In this document: positions 16,458-26,983 of the stretch, one piece after another
How the letters are laid out: each line of letters begins with the position of its first letter
Numbering within the stretch: the first letter of the stretch is position 1
Origin: Dehalococcoidia bacterium
GTDB lineage: Bacteria; Chloroflexota; Dehalococcoidia; SZUA-161
Direction: 5' to 3'
NCBI GenBank assembly: GCA_011174795.1
Contig: DUEY01000008.1
Location: 1-46,395, forward strand
Length of the DNA: 46,395 nt
Made by a program: the position numbers and the translations under genes
Notes under the pieces: model-generated
The model's input: the letters and a program-made list of their open reading frames with translations, nothing else
The model's database searches: none
What the model was told of the DNA's origin: nothing

Positions 16458-18725
16458 ATGGGCAAGGATAAAAAAGGCCTCGTTTGGTTTGAGGACGTTA
16501 ATAAAAAGGACCTTTCCTTGGTTGGTGGAAAAGGTGCGAACCTGGGAGAGCTTACCAAAGCGGGAATTCCGGTGCCTCCTGGATTCATTGTGACCACCGT
16601 GAGCTATTTTAAATTCCTGGAGGATTCGGGGTTGCGTGAGCAGATTGAAGAGATTCTGCAGCCATTGGACACGAATAATGGCGAGCAGCTTCACCGGGTC
16701 TCGGCAGAGATCAAGGATTTGATAACCAATGCTGACATGCCTCAGGATATTGCCGATGAAATAAGAGAAGCCTATAGTAAACTGGGGGGGTTGGTGGCGG
16801 TGCGGTCCTCGGCCACCGCTGAGGATCTTCCCGAGGCTTCTTTCGCCGGTCAGCAGCGCACCTTTCTCAATTCTCAGGGGGAAGACGAGGTCGTTGCTGC
16901 AGTTCAGGGGTGCTGGGCCTCGCTTTTTGAGCCCCGGGCTATTTTCTACAGGGGCGAGCAAGGACTCGACCATCTTAATGTGGGAATTGCAGTACCTGTG
17001 CAGAAGATGATCCAGTCAGAGGTTTCCGGTGTTATGTTCACTGTCGACCCACTGACAAATGAGGAGACAATTACCATTGAGGCTGTTTATGGTTTGGGCG
17101 AGACTATTGTCTCTGGAGAGTTGACTCCTGACCACTATCTGGTAAGTAAAGACGCTTTCGAGATTCTAGAGAAACAAATTGTTGCACAGGAGTGGCAGTT
17201 GGTTAAAAAACCGGAGGCTGGCAGGAGTGCCGAGGAGACTAACGTCAGGCTTTCTCTTTCGGATGATATGAAAGGGAAGCAGAAATTAAGCGATGACGAT
17301 ATCATCGCCCTGGCTAAGCTCGGTACAAAGATAGAAGAGCACTATAAGTTTCCCCAGGATATAGAGTGGGCGAAAGAAGGTGATGAACTCTATATCGTTC
17401 AGACGCGACCTGTAACCACAACGAGGTTGGCTAGGGAAGAGAGGATCGAGGATATCAGTGAGGCTACTGTTCTCCTCAGTGGCTCTCCGGCAAGTCCCGG
17501 GCTTGGTTCAGGTCCGGTGAGGATCGTTTCAGACCCCTCTAAAATAAATGAGGTTAGGGAGGGGGATGTGCTGGTAGCTGAGATGACCACGCCGGATTTC
17601 GTGCCAGCGATGAAGCGAGCAGCGGGCATTGTCACCGACCGGGGAGGTAGGACATGCCATGCTGCCATTGTGAGCAGGGAGCTTGGCATCCCCTGCGTGG
17701 TGGGGACTGGCAGCGCCACCCGTGATTTGAAGCCAGAGCAGGAAGTTACTGTGGATGGATCACAGGGAAAGGTCTATGAAGGGATGGTTACTGCTAAAGT
17801 AACTAGCCCCACTGTCTCTGCTCCAAAAGCAGCGGTCAAGACCCGCACCAAGTTGTATGTCAATCTCGCAGAACCGGAGCTGGCTGAAGTCACAGCCGCT
17901 CGCGATGTCGATGGAGTGGGGCTTCTCCGGGCTGAGTTCATGATTTCCGAGATTGGGGAGCACCCGAGATATATGCTCAAGGAAGCTAGGGGCGAGGAAT
18001 TCACGTCCAGGCTTGCGGATGGCCTCACTACCTTTGCCAGAGCTTTCAACCCTCGACCTGTCGTCTATCGTACTACGGACTTCAAGACCAATGAATACCG
18101 CCATCTCAAGGGAGGGGATGAGTACGAGGAGTATGAGGAGAATCCCATGCTGGGTTACAGGGGATGCTCCCGCTATATCAGGGAAGTCGACATCTTCAAG
18201 CTCGAAATAGAGGCGGTAAAGAGGGTGAGGGAGGATTATAATAACCTGTGGGTGATGATTCCCTTTGTGCGCACGGTATCTGAATTTGCCGAAGCCAAGA
18301 AGGTTCTGGCTGCTGAAGGGCTTCACCGCTCTAGAGATTTCAAGCTGTGGATGATGGTTGAGGTGCCATCGAATGTGTTTCTGATCAATAGCTTTCTCGA
18401 TGTTGGTATCGATGGCATCTCTATTGGCTCGAATGACCTCACCCAGCTTATTATGGGAATCGACAGGGACAACGAGAAGTTTGAAGGGTATGTAGATGAA
18501 CGGGACGAAGCGGTGCTGATAGCTCTTGAGAAGGTGGTTAGGGCTGCAACTGTCAGGGGGGTTACCAGCTCTATCTGTGGGCAAGCGCCTTCAGATTTTC
18601 CCGAGATCACGGAGAAGCTTGTGGAGTGGGGAATAACATCGGTGTCAGTCAATCGGGACCGCATTGATGAAACCAGAGATATTATTGCTACTGTGGAGCA
18701 GAGGTTAGCTAAAACAGCCCCGTAA
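16458..18725 (+). CDS. ppsA: Phosphoenolpyruvate synthase
   Basis: SLVGGKGANLGELTKAGIPVPPGFIVT, VAVRSSATAEDLPEASFAGQQRTFLN, GGRTCHAAIVSRELGIPCVVG, SIGSNDLTQLIMGIDRDN. Confidence 0.96.
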   Translation: MGKDKKGLVWFEDVNKKDLSLVGGKGANLGELTKAGIPVPPGFIVTTVSYFKFLEDSGLREQIEEILQPLDTNNGEQLHRVSAEIKDLITNADMPQDIADEIREAYSKLGGLVAVRSSATAEDLPEASFAGQQRTFLNSQGEDEVVAAVQGCWASLFEPRAIFYRGEQGLDHLNVGIAVPVQKMIQSEVSGVMFTVDPLTNEETITIEAVYGLGETIVSGELTPDHYLVSKDAFEILEKQIVAQEWQLVKKPEAGRSAEETNVRLSLSDDMKGKQKLSDDDIIALAKLGTKIEEHYKFPQDIEWAKEGDELYIVQTRPVTTTRLAREERIEDISEATVLLSGSPASPGLGSGPVRIVSDPSKINEVREGDVLVAEMTTPDFVPAMKRAAGIVTDRGGRTCHAAIVSRELGIPCVVGTGSATRDLKPEQEVTVDGSQGKVYEGMVTAKVTSPTVSAPKAAVKTRTKLYVNLAEPELAEVTAARDVDGVGLLRAEFMISEIGEHPRYMLKEARGEEFTSRLADGLTTFARAFNPRPVVYRTTDFKTNEYRHLKGGDEYEEYEENPMLGYRGCSRYIREVDIFKLEIEAVKRVREDYNNLWVMIPFVRTVSEFAEAKKVLAAEGLHRSRDFKLWMMVEVPSNVFLINSFLDVGIDGISIGSNDLTQLIMGIDRDNEKFEGYVDERDEAVLIALEKVVRAATVRGVTSSICGQAPSDFPEITEKLVEWGITSVSVNRDRIDETRDIIATVEQRLAKTAP

Positions 18726-18737
18726 GCGAAGACCTGT

Positions 18738-19757
18738 ATGATACATGGTGACATTCGCCAGCGTCTGGAGGATAGGGAAGAGGGTTTATCGTTCTATGCG
18801 GCAAGAAGCAGGTTATCTCGGGGCAGGGTGAGGATTGAGGCTCCATCCCCGATGCGGACTGAGTTCCAGCGTGATCGTGACCGCATCATCCACTCCAAAG
18901 CGTTTCGCCGATTAAAACACAAGACCCAGGTATTCATCGCTCCACTGGGGGACCACTATGTTACACGTCTTACTCATACGTTGGAAGTATCCCAGATTGC
19001 ACGCTCTGTCGCTCGTGCCCTGAATTTAAACGAAGACCTTACAGAGGCGATATCGCTGGGACATGACCTGGGACATACTCCCTTCGGGCATGTGGGTGAG
19101 GAGGTGCTCAATGAGCTGTGTTCCAGGGGTTTCAGCCACAACGAACAAAGCCTGAGAATCGTCGAATCCTTGGAAAAAGATGGCAAGGGACTTAATCTTA
19201 CTTGGGAGGTAAGGGAGGGGATCCTGAAACATTCCAAGAGCAGGCAAAGTATTATGGGTTATATCTGGGACCTTCCCAGTACTCTCGAGGCTCAAATTTG
19301 CAGGCTCGCGGATTCTGTAGCGTATATCAACCATGACATCGGTGATGCTATAAGAGCTGGCCTGATAGATGAGAGTGCTCTTCCGCAGTCGGCTGTAGCC
19401 GTCCTGGGTACATCAAATTCGGAGAGGATCAACACTATGGTGTGCGATATTGTCGATCAGTCATGGGCGGCTACCGGCTTGGTTGAGGGCGAGACACCGG
19501 CTATTACCATGAGTAAGGAGGTGCTGGACGCGGCGGATAATCTGCGTCAGTTCCTTTTCGAGAATGTTTATGAGGTCCAGATAGCGAAGACAGAGACCGA
19601 GCGGGCGAGACAGGTATTACGTTCCCTCTATCACTATTTTATGGAGCATCCCGAGGGTCTTCCCGGCGAGTATGCTGGTGGTGATGATGTGGAGCGCAGG
19701 GTAGTGGACTACATTGCAGGTATGACCGATAACTACGCGCTGAGTCTGGCTGAGTAA
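18738..19757 (+). CDS. dgt: Deoxyguanosinetriphosphate triphosphohydrolase-like HD protein
   Basis: RTEFQRDRDRIIHSKAFRRLKHKTQVF, HTLEVSQIARSVARALNLN, LGHDLGHTPFGHVGE. Confidence 0.94.
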   Translation: MIHGDIRQRLEDREEGLSFYAARSRLSRGRVRIEAPSPMRTEFQRDRDRIIHSKAFRRLKHKTQVFIAPLGDHYVTRLTHTLEVSQIARSVARALNLNEDLTEAISLGHDLGHTPFGHVGEEVLNELCSRGFSHNEQSLRIVESLEKDGKGLNLTWEVREGILKHSKSRQSIMGYIWDLPSTLEAQICRLADSVAYINHDIGDAIRAGLIDESALPQSAVAVLGTSNSERINTMVCDIVDQSWAATGLVEGETPAITMSKEVLDAADNLRQFLFENVYEVQIAKTETERARQVLRSLYHYFMEHPEGLPGEYAGGDDVERRVVDYIAGMTDNYALSLAE

Positions 19758-19795
19758 CGCGGTGTTACTACCTTTGAAAAGCCAAGGTGGCTACT

Positions 19796-21625
19796 ATGAG
19801 CACTATTGACGAGGTGAAGCAAAGGCTTGATATCGTTGACGTTGTCAGCGGTTACCTCAGCCTGAATAAAGCGGGACGTAACTTCAAGGCGCTCTGCCCG
19901 TTTCATGATGAGAAAACGCCCTCTTTCTTTGTCTTCCCTGACAAGCAGTCCTGGCGGTGCTTTGGCTGCGGCGCGGGTGGAGATATGTTCTCTTTCGTGA
20001 TGAAGAAGGAGGGTCTCGACTTTAGCGAGGCGCTGAAGATGCTTGCGGAGAGGGCAGGCGTCACCCTCGAGCGGAGGAAGCGGGGTGTCGAGGATAAGCT
20101 CATTGCTAGGCTCTATCAAGTCAATGAGGCGGCAGCACAATACTATCACAATTTACTCTTGAACGACGCGGTGGCCGGGTCAGCTCGTGATTACGTTAGA
20201 AAAAGAGGCCTCACCGACGGTACTGCTGCTGATTTCCAGTTGGGATTCAGCTCGGGTGAAGGGCTGAAAATACATCTGATAGAGAAGGGTTATAGCGAGA
20301 ATGAGCTGTTGGCGGCAGGATTGCTCGGGGAGAAAGATGGCAGGAAATACGACCTCTTCCGTAAGAGGCTGATGTTCCCCATTAAGGATATCAAGGGACG
20401 GGTTGTCGGCTTTGGCGCTCGTGCTTTAGATGATTCCCTTCCTAAATATTTGAATTCGCCGCAGACCGCTGTTTTCGACAAGAGTAGCGTTCTCTATGGA
20501 ATCGACCGCGCGAGAGGAGCTATCAGAGAGAGTGGGCTGGTGGTGATTGTTGAGGGCTATATTGATGTTATCACCGCTCATCAGCATGGATTCAACAATG
20601 TGGTGGCTTCGATGGGGACCTCTCTCACCGAGAAGCAGGTACGGATACTCAGGGGACTGACAAAGACATTAGCTTTCGCTCTTGACCCCGATATAGCTGG
20701 CGATGTTGCTACACTGCGCGGAGTTGAGGTTGCCCGTCGCTCCCTTGATCGTGAAACCTTGGAAGTGCCTACTATGCTCGGGACTACATCCAGGCTTAAG
20801 TCCGAGATGAAAATCATTCCCCTTCCCCGAGATAGAGATCCTGATGATGTTATTAGAGCAGACCCCCAGGAATGGCAGCGTCTGGTCGCTGGGGCTTTGC
20901 CTTTTATTGAGCACATTATCGGAGTTACTGTCTCGAATTTAGATTTGACCAAGCCGGAGGGAAAGTCGCTGGCAATTGAGCAGCTTCTACCAATGATAGC
21001 TGAGCTGGGGGATGAGACACAGCGCGAGTTCTATCTGGGTAAGTTAGCCGGGTTGTTGGGGGTTAGGGAGAAGGTTCTATTGGACAAAGCAGCAGACCTG
21101 CGTCGCACTCATAGGGAGAAAGCGGGTAGAACAACGCTGAAGCCCGCATCTGCTCTCCGCTCTGGAGACCCACTGGAGGAGCGTTGTCTTTCATTGCTGT
21201 TGCAGCACCCTGACCTCAGGGATGAGGCGCAAGGCCTATTGCCCGAGCACTTCGAGCTTAGTGAGAATAGAGAGGTGTTTACCACTTGGCGCGATTCTTC
21301 AAGCACTGATGAGTTGTATAATATGATTAATATGGACCTTCAGGGGCACCTTGAGGCACTTCTTAATAAGATTCTGCCTCCCGCAGAGGAGTTGGTACGG
21401 GAAGCAGAGCTCGCCGACTGTATTCGTAGCTTAGAAGAGCGGAGATTGCGACTTGAAGAAAAGTTCGTAACTTCTGAAGACGCTTCTTTGATCAGGGATG
21501 GGGAGGAATTGGATTCAGCAGAACTTGCTGCTCTGCAGCAGAGGACTGTAGATATTGATGCCCAGTTGGTCAAGAAGATGCAAGAAAGGACCGGGCAAAG
21601 CTCTTCAAATAGAGAGGAACAATGA
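19796..21625 (+). CDS. dnaG: DNA primase
   Basis: [68 protein letters not shown] zinc finger; [27 protein letters not shown]. Confidence 0.97.
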   Translation: MSTIDEVKQRLDIVDVVSGYLSLNKAGRNFKALCPFHDEKTPSFFVFPDKQSWRCFGCGAGGDMFSFVMKKEGLDFSEALKMLAERAGVTLERRKRGVEDKLIARLYQVNEAAAQYYHNLLLNDAVAGSARDYVRKRGLTDGTAADFQLGFSSGEGLKIHLIEKGYSENELLAAGLLGEKDGRKYDLFRKRLMFPIKDIKGRVVGFGARALDDSLPKYLNSPQTAVFDKSSVLYGIDRARGAIRESGLVVIVEGYIDVITAHQHGFNNVVASMGTSLTEKQVRILRGLTKTLAFALDPDIAGDVATLRGVEVARRSLDRETLEVPTMLGTTSRLKSEMKIIPLPRDRDPDDVIRADPQEWQRLVAGALPFIEHIIGVTVSNLDLTKPEGKSLAIEQLLPMIAELGDETQREFYLGKLAGLLGVREKVLLDKAADLRRTHREKAGRTTLKPASALRSGDPLEERCLSLLLQHPDLRDEAQGLLPEHFELSENREVFTTWRDSSSTDELYNMINMDLQGHLEALLNKILPPAEELVREAELADCIRSLEERRLRLEEKFVTSEDASLIRDGEELDSAELAALQQRTVDIDAQLVKKMQERTGQSSSNREEQ

Positions 21626-23223
21626 CGGAAGAACCGAGAGATATCGAAGAATTTCTTTATGAAGAGGGCGCTATCTTACCTGAGGACCTCTTTGCATCCG
21701 AGCCTGAACCTGATGAAGATGAACTGGAGCATGAGGAGCGCGAAGAAACGCTTTTCGCACCAGTGCCGAAACTTGGGGAAGGAGCAATGCATGAGGAGGA
21801 TGTTCTCGTATCACTGGCCGAAGATAAGTCCAAAGTAAGTGGCGATCTGGGGGTCTTATCTGTGGTGGAGCCTGCTGACGCCGAGATTTGGGAAGAGGAA
21901 GCTGAGGTCGAAGAACTGGAGGACTCGGTGTTGGACTTGGAGGAGATGATCGATGACCCGGTGAGGATGTATCTTCGGGAGATGGGGCGTGTTTCTTTGC
22001 TTAGCGCCCGGGAGGAAAAGCAGCTGGCGAGGCAAATGGAAGAGGGCAGATATATCAGGAGGCTTGAAGAGGCATGGCTTGACCAGCATGGACAATTTCC
22101 CTCCGCTGTCGATATCACTATCGCTGTATTGACCTTGCTGGGGCAGGCTTCTTCTCTTGTAGCCGCTTTAGAGGAAGAGCTTAACCTGTCAAAAGCGACA
22201 AGCATATCCCAGCGGATTCAGGATCCGCAATTGCGAACCAATGTCGATAGTGAAATTAATCAGCGGTTATTGAAGCCTGTTGCCGATAGGATCGGTACTG
22301 AGCCTCAAGAGGCTGAAGAGGCGATAAAGTCGCTCTCGCTTCTCATAGCCATTATCCCCCAGGAGGCATTTCAGGTTATAGATGAGGGGTGTTCCCTTGG
22401 CGAATTGGGCAACTTAATCTCACAGCCTGAGTTTCGAAATACCCTTGCATCGTTGGAGCCTCAATTGCGGGAGCATTGGAATACGTTAAAAGATGCAGGT
22501 GACAAGGCGCAGCGGCATTTGATTGAGGCTAACCTTCGCCTTGTAGTTAGTATTGCCAAGAAATATATCGGGCGGGGCATGTCTCTCCTGGACCTTATTC
22601 AGGAGGGCAATATTGGTCTCATCCGGGCGGTGGAGAAGTTTGACTACCGCAAGGGGTATAAATTCAGCACTTATGCTACTTGGTGGATACGCCAGGCAAT
22701 CACGAGGGATATAGCGGATAAAGCCCGTACTATACGAATCCCTGTTCATATGGTAGAGACGATAAACAAGCTTATTCGAACGAGCCGGCGCTTGTCACAG
22801 GAGTATGGTCGTGAGCCAACCTCTGAAGAGATAGGCAGGGGTATGCATATTACGTCGGAGAAGGTGAGGGAAATTATCAAGATATCACAGGAGCCGGTAT
22901 CTTTGGAGATGCCGATAGGCGAAGAGGAGGATAGTCACCTCGGTGATTTTATCGAAGACCGCTCTACGATGCCTCCCATTGAAGCAGCCTCGTTAAACTT
23001 GCTCAAGGATCAGGTTGAAGAAGTACTCTCTACACTTACTCCCAGGGAGCGGCGAGTTCTTCAATTGAGGTTTGGCCTTGAGGATGGTCGTAGTCGTACT
23101 CTGGAAGAGGTTGGTAAGGAGTTCGGTGTAACGAGGGAGCGTATTCGACAGATTGAAGCTAAAGCGCTTCGTAAGCTACGCCATCCCAGCAGGTCGAGAA
23201 AGCTTAAAGACTACTTGGATTAA
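21622..23223 (+). CDS. rpoD: Primary RNA polymerase sigma factor (sigma70)
   Basis: [86 protein letters not shown]-type region 4. Overlaps dnaG by 4 nt. Confidence 0.97.
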   Translation: MTEEPRDIEEFLYEEGAILPEDLFASEPEPDEDELEHEEREETLFAPVPKLGEGAMHEEDVLVSLAEDKSKVSGDLGVLSVVEPADAEIWEEEAEVEELEDSVLDLEEMIDDPVRMYLREMGRVSLLSAREEKQLARQMEEGRYIRRLEEAWLDQHGQFPSAVDITIAVLTLLGQASSLVAALEEELNLSKATSISQRIQDPQLRTNVDSEINQRLLKPVADRIGTEPQEAEEAIKSLSLLIAIIPQEAFQVIDEGCSLGELGNLISQPEFRNTLASLEPQLREHWNTLKDAGDKAQRHLIEANLRLVVSIAKKYIGRGMSLLDLIQEGNIGLIRAVEKFDYRKGYKFSTYATWWIRQAITRDIADKARTIRIPVHMVETINKLIRTSRRLSQEYGREPTSEEIGRGMHITSEKVREIIKISQEPVSLEMPIGEEEDSHLGDFIEDRSTMPPIEAASLNLLKDQVEEVLSTLTPRERRVLQLRFGLEDGRSRTLEEVGKEFGVTRERIRQIEAKALRKLRHPSRSRKLKDYLD

Positions 23224-23286
23224 ATGAGCTTATCGATCTTGTCCCTGTACCCCAGAAACACGTTACTATAAATGAACCCTGTCTAT

Positions 23287-23499
23287 CTATCGATAGCGGG
23301 AGCTATGCACTGTCCCGCTCAGTATTGGCTCATTTATATAAACATCACCATTCCTGATTTTTATATTAAAGCCACATTCGGGGTTAGTACAAACCCAAAC
23401 CTTGTAGTGAATTGGTGCCCCCTGGCTGCCGAAATCTGACAAGGGCACCAGGTCGCCAGCACTGCATTTCTGGCATTTAGGTAGGACGAAGTTCTCCAC
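23287..23499 (-). CDS. Small zinc-ribbon protein, hypothetical (70 aa)
   Basis: CQKCSAGDLVPLSDFGSQGAPIHYKVWVCTNPECGFNIKIRNG: CxxC...CxxxxC. GGAGG SD upstream. Confidence 0.7.
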   Translation of the reverse strand: MENFVLPKCQKCSAGDLVPLSDFGSQGAPIHYKVWVCTNPECGFNIKIRNGDVYINEPILSGTVHSSRYR

Positions 23500-23569
23500 A
23501 GAGCCACCTCCCGGCCTTTAAAATAACGATGACAGTATACACTACCCGTAGATTTTTAGCAACTCACGC

Positions 23570-24154
23570 TCAGCCGCCTGGCAGGTCAATTGAAGAGAGG
23601 CAACTGTAAAGGGCTCTTTCCCTAGTCAATATGCTTCTCATGAGGCTTATTGAATCGACTGTGAAGGATGGCGTGGCAGCTAGCTCAATTGTGGCAATAG
23701 CTTCTCCCAACCGGCGTCGTTCGTCAGATGAGGCCCTCTCTCGAACCCTTCCTAGGGTAAGATGAGGAGAGAAGGCGCGTTTTTCAGGCACAAATCCACT
23801 GGGAATAAGGGCTCTCTCCAAATTTTCTCTGATGATGGTTAATTTGTCTGTGTCTCCACCAATCCCAACCCATACCACTCGGGGTGTACGGAGATTGGGG
23901 AAAGCGCCCGCTTCGGTGAGTTCCAATTGGAATTGTAAGATATCCCTGCTAGCTTCAGATATTGCTTCCGTTATCGTTGGTACGGCTCCTGAATCGATAT
24001 CACCCAGGAACTTAATAGTGAGATGAATGCTATCAGGAGCAACCCATTTGACAGAGGTATATCCCCCTATCTTGAGTCGCTCCTGCAGCTCAGACAGAGC
24101 TGATTTAATCAAGTTCGGCAGTTGTATAGCGATGAAGGCGCGTACAGGTTCCAC
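23570..24154 (-). CDS. thpR: RNA 2',3'-cyclic phosphodiesterase (2H family)
   Basis: VRAFIAIQLPNLIKSALSELQERL, HLTIKFLGDID and HLTLGRVRE: the two HxT motifs. Confidence 0.93.
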   Translation of the reverse strand: MEPVRAFIAIQLPNLIKSALSELQERLKIGGYTSVKWVAPDSIHLTIKFLGDIDSGAVPTITEAISEASRDILQFQLELTEAGAFPNLRTPRVVWVGIGGDTDKLTIIRENLERALIPSGFVPEKRAFSPHLTLGRVRERASSDERRRLGEAIATIELAATPSFTVDSISLMRSILTRERALYSCLSSIDLPGG

Positions 24155-24163
24155 AATGAAATC

Positions 24164-25006
24164 TCAGGCTAGTGATAGAAGCCGTTTGGCATTTCCCCCG
24201 AGGATCATGCTCTTAGTCTCTTCAGAAAAGCCTAGCGACCGGATTGCCTTGACAATCCTATTTTGCTGGATGAGAGGGTAGTCACTACCGAATAGTATCT
24301 TGTCCGCCCCAGCGATTTCAGCGACATATTTGAATATAGTATCGTGATAGAGAAAAGGCGAGGCAGCGGTATCGAAATAGACGTTGGAGAGCGTTTCTGC
24401 GACCTCTGGCATCAATGCATAAAAAGGTAGTCCGCCACCCCAATGGGCACAGACCACTTTCAGCTCGGGGAAGTTCTGTATGAATCGGTAGAGAATATCA
24501 GGTGTTATCGCACCCTTTCCCGGGTACACGTGTCCCACGGGCTCGGATGAATGGGTAAGCACAACTAGGTCGTGCTCTATCGCTACCTCGGTGATGGGCG
24601 ACATCAAGGTCTTATTGGTTATATCGAACCCTTGTGTGTCGCACCTCAATTCGCCGATTCCCCTAACCCCGCCGCGAATACAACGTTCGAGTTCACGAAC
24701 CGCTTTTTTCCCGGCAAGAGGCTGTATGGCGCAAAAGCCTATCAGCTTGTCAGGGTAACGGGCTATCGCCTCCATAATATACTCGTTTGTTTCGCAGCAA
24801 AGCTCATGGTTTGACCAGCCTATGTTCAACACTACTGAGATATCTATGCCCTCTTTATCCATGTTCTCAACGATTTCTTCAGCGGTCGCAATTTTGGCCT
24901 TAGGGTTAGCATAAAGGATGTCGAAGCAAACATCTTGTCCCAGATAGTGAGTGCGATTCGTTCTTATACCTGGAGGGAGGATATGGGTGTGAAAATCTAT
25001 GATCAC
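24164..25006 (-). CDS. Amidohydrolase (Amidohydro_2, TIM-barrel metal-dependent hydrolase)
   Basis: VIIDFHTHILPPG, VVLTHSSEPVGHVYPG, VVCAHWGGGLPFYALMPEVAE, DKILFGSDYPL. GTG 25006 chosen; the track's longer ORF overlaps the divergent transketolase. Confidence 0.88.
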   Translation of the reverse strand: MIIDFHTHILPPGIRTNRTHYLGQDVCFDILYANPKAKIATAEEIVENMDKEGIDISVVLNIGWSNHELCCETNEYIMEAIARYPDKLIGFCAIQPLAGKKAVRELERCIRGGVRGIGELRCDTQGFDITNKTLMSPITEVAIEHDLVVLTHSSEPVGHVYPGKGAITPDILYRFIQNFPELKVVCAHWGGGLPFYALMPEVAETLSNVYFDTAASPFLYHDTIFKYVAEIAGADKILFGSDYPLIQQNRIVKAIRSLGFSEETKSMILGGNAKRLLSLA

Positions 25007-25051
25007 TACGAAACTCTGGAAAAAAATTGCGATAAAGATTATAACAAGGTA

Positions 25052-25080
25052 TGGACGGGTGGACAACGATAATGTATAAT
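25052..25080 (+). promoter_or_regulatory. Promoter for transketolase genes
   Basis: TGGACG (25052-25057), 17 bp, TATAAT (25075-25080). Confidence 0.55.
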
Positions 25081-25103
25081 TGCCTTGCCGGAGGGACGAG
25101 TAA

Positions 25104-26027
25104 ATGGCCTTAGATGGCCAGGGATCAGGTGAAAAACGTGCTAATCCAGGAGCCTCGGCGGATACTACCGCCGAGGCTGTTACTTTCTTGAAGGGAAAGG
25201 CATTATTGAAGTCTCCGTTATCCATGGAGGAAATGGCGTCAGTGGCCAAGAAACTGCGCCGCCACATCATACAAATGACTGGCAAGGCAGGCAGTGGGCA
25301 TCCGGGCGGTTCGCTTTCATCTGCGGAGATTATCACCACCCTGTACTTCAGTGTGTTGCGTCATGATCCGGCCAACCCTCGCTGGGCTGAGCGTGACCGT
25401 TTTATTCTCAGCAAAGGGCACGCGGCCCCTCTTCTCTATGCTGCTCTGGCTGAAAGCGGATACTTCCCGATTAGAGACCTTTCAACTTTACGGGTTCTGG
25501 GAAGTTGTTTACAGGGCCATTGCGATATGACTGTCACGCCAGGGGTGGAGATATCATCGGGTTCGCTGGGGCAGGGGCTTTCTTTTGGAATCGGTGTTGC
25601 GCTGGCCGGCAGACTTGATAATCAGGACTATCGAACCTATGTGTTGTTAGGCGACGGGGAGTGTGATGAGGGACAGGTATGGGAGGCAGGGATGGCTGCG
25701 GCACACTACAAACTCGATAACATCGTAGCTATCGTTGACCATAATAAACAGCAAATCGATGGCTGGAACTATGAGGTGATGAACCTTGAGCCTCTAGCTG
25801 AGAAGTGGATGGCTTTTGGCTGGCATACTATCGAGGTTGACGGGCACGACTTCTCCCAGTTGCTCACTGCATTTGATGAAGCTAAGCAAATCAGAGATAA
25901 ACCTACTGCCATAATTGCCTGTACGGTTAAAGGAAGAGGTGTCAGCTTCATGGAGAACAACATTGAGTTTCATGGCAGGGCCCCCACACCTGATGAGGTC
26001 GAGAGGGCGCTCGAGGAATTGAAGTAG
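25104..26027 (+). CDS. Transketolase, N-terminal subunit
   Basis: GKAGSGHPGGSLSSAEIITTLYFSVL, DRFILSKGHAAPLLYAAL, LLGDGECDEGQVWEA. Start at 25104 (GGAGG SD) or 25224/25233. Confidence 0.93.
   Translation: MALDGQGSGEKRANPGASADTTAEAVTFLKGKALLKSPLSMEEMASVAKKLRRHIIQMTGKAGSGHPGGSLSSAEIITTLYFSVLRHDPANPRWAERDRFILSKGHAAPLLYAALAESGYFPIRDLSTLRVLGSCLQGHCDMTVTPGVEISSGSLGQGLSFGIGVALAGRLDNQDYRTYVLLGDGECDEGQVWEAGMAAAHYKLDNIVAIVDHNKQQIDGWNYEVMNLEPLAEKWMAFGWHTIEVDGHDFSQLLTAFDEAKQIRDKPTAIIACTVKGRGVSFMENNIEFHGRAPTPDEVERALEELK
25151..25178 (+). promoter_or_regulatory. Perfect 11-bp hairpin near the 5' end of the transketolase transcript
   Basis: AGCCTCGGCGG (25151-25161) ATACTA CCGCCGAGGCT (25168-25178), followed by GTTACTTTCTT. 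Confidence 0.5.
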
Positions 26028-26029
26028 CT

Positions 26030-26971
26030 ATGGAGCAGAGCACCAGGGAAGCATATGGTAAGACCCTTGTAGAGCTGGGCGGGCAAAATAAAGATATCGT
26101 TGTCCTAGATGCTGACCTTTCAAAATCCACGATGACCAGTCTCTTCGCCAAAGCGTACCCCGAGCGGTTTTTCGACTGTGGTATTGCTGAACAGAATATG
26201 GTAGGTATTGCTGCTGGTCTTGCGGCGGCAGGCAAGACAGTATTTGCCAGCACTTTCGCCGTTTTTGTACCCGGACGTTGCTTTGACCAGATTCGAATGA
26301 GCATAGCTCAGCCTGGTCTAAATGTGAAGCTGGTAACCAGTCATGGGGGAATCACCGTAGGTGAGGATGGGACATCCCATCACGCTATTGAGGATCTGGG
26401 TCTGGCCTGTTCGTTCCCCGGATTTACCGTGGTTGTACCTGCTGACGCGATTGAGGTAGCTCAGGCAGTAAGGGTTGCCACCCAAACTTATGGCCCTTTC
26501 TACATCAGGCTTAGCCGCCCCAAAACGCCGCTTGTTTATGATCCCGACTATCAGTTTAAACTGGGGAAAGCGGCGACATTGAGGGAGGGTAAGGATGTTA
26601 CTGTTATTGCCATAGGTATTATGGTAGCGCTAGCTCTGGAAGCGGCGCAAAATCTGGCTCAGGATGGGATTGACTGCCGGGTGCTTAGTATGTCCACACT
26701 GAAGCCTCTGGATAAGGATGCTGTAATAAAAGCAGCCCGTGAGACGGGCGCTATTGTTACAGCCGAGGAGCACCTGCGGTTGGGTGGTCTGGGTAGCTCT
26801 GTGGCTCAAGTTGTAGTTGAGCAGCAACCAGTCCCTATGTCCATTATTGCTATCAACGATACCTATTCAAAGTCAGGTAAACCTGGGGAGTTGCTGAAAA
26901 AGCAGGGACTTACAGCAGCCAATATTGAGAGCGCTGCCCGCTCTTTGGTTGCAAAAAAGAAAGACAGCTAA
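26030..26971 (+). CDS. Transketolase, C-terminal subunit
   Basis: STREAYGKTLVELGGQNKDIVVLDADLSKSTMTSLFAKAYPERFFDCGIAEQNMVGIAAGLAAAGKTVFASTFAVFV. Confidence 0.95.
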   Translation: MEQSTREAYGKTLVELGGQNKDIVVLDADLSKSTMTSLFAKAYPERFFDCGIAEQNMVGIAAGLAAAGKTVFASTFAVFVPGRCFDQIRMSIAQPGLNVKLVTSHGGITVGEDGTSHHAIEDLGLACSFPGFTVVVPADAIEVAQAVRVATQTYGPFYIRLSRPKTPLVYDPDYQFKLGKAATLREGKDVTVIAIGIMVALALEAAQNLAQDGIDCRVLSMSTLKPLDKDAVIKAARETGAIVTAEEHLRLGGLGSSVAQVVVEQQPVPMSIIAINDTYSKSGKPGELLKKQGLTAANIESAARSLVAKKKDS

Positions 26972-26983
26972 CACCACTATAGC

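Noticed and set aside
17760-18584. 274-aa minus-strand ORF
   Set aside because: Antisense to the well-supported ppsA; no recognisable domains or start signals.
25007-25339. N-terminal extension of the amidohydrolase ORF given in the track
   Set aside because: It overlaps the divergent transketolase and promoter; homology begins at VIIDFHTHIL (GTG 25006).
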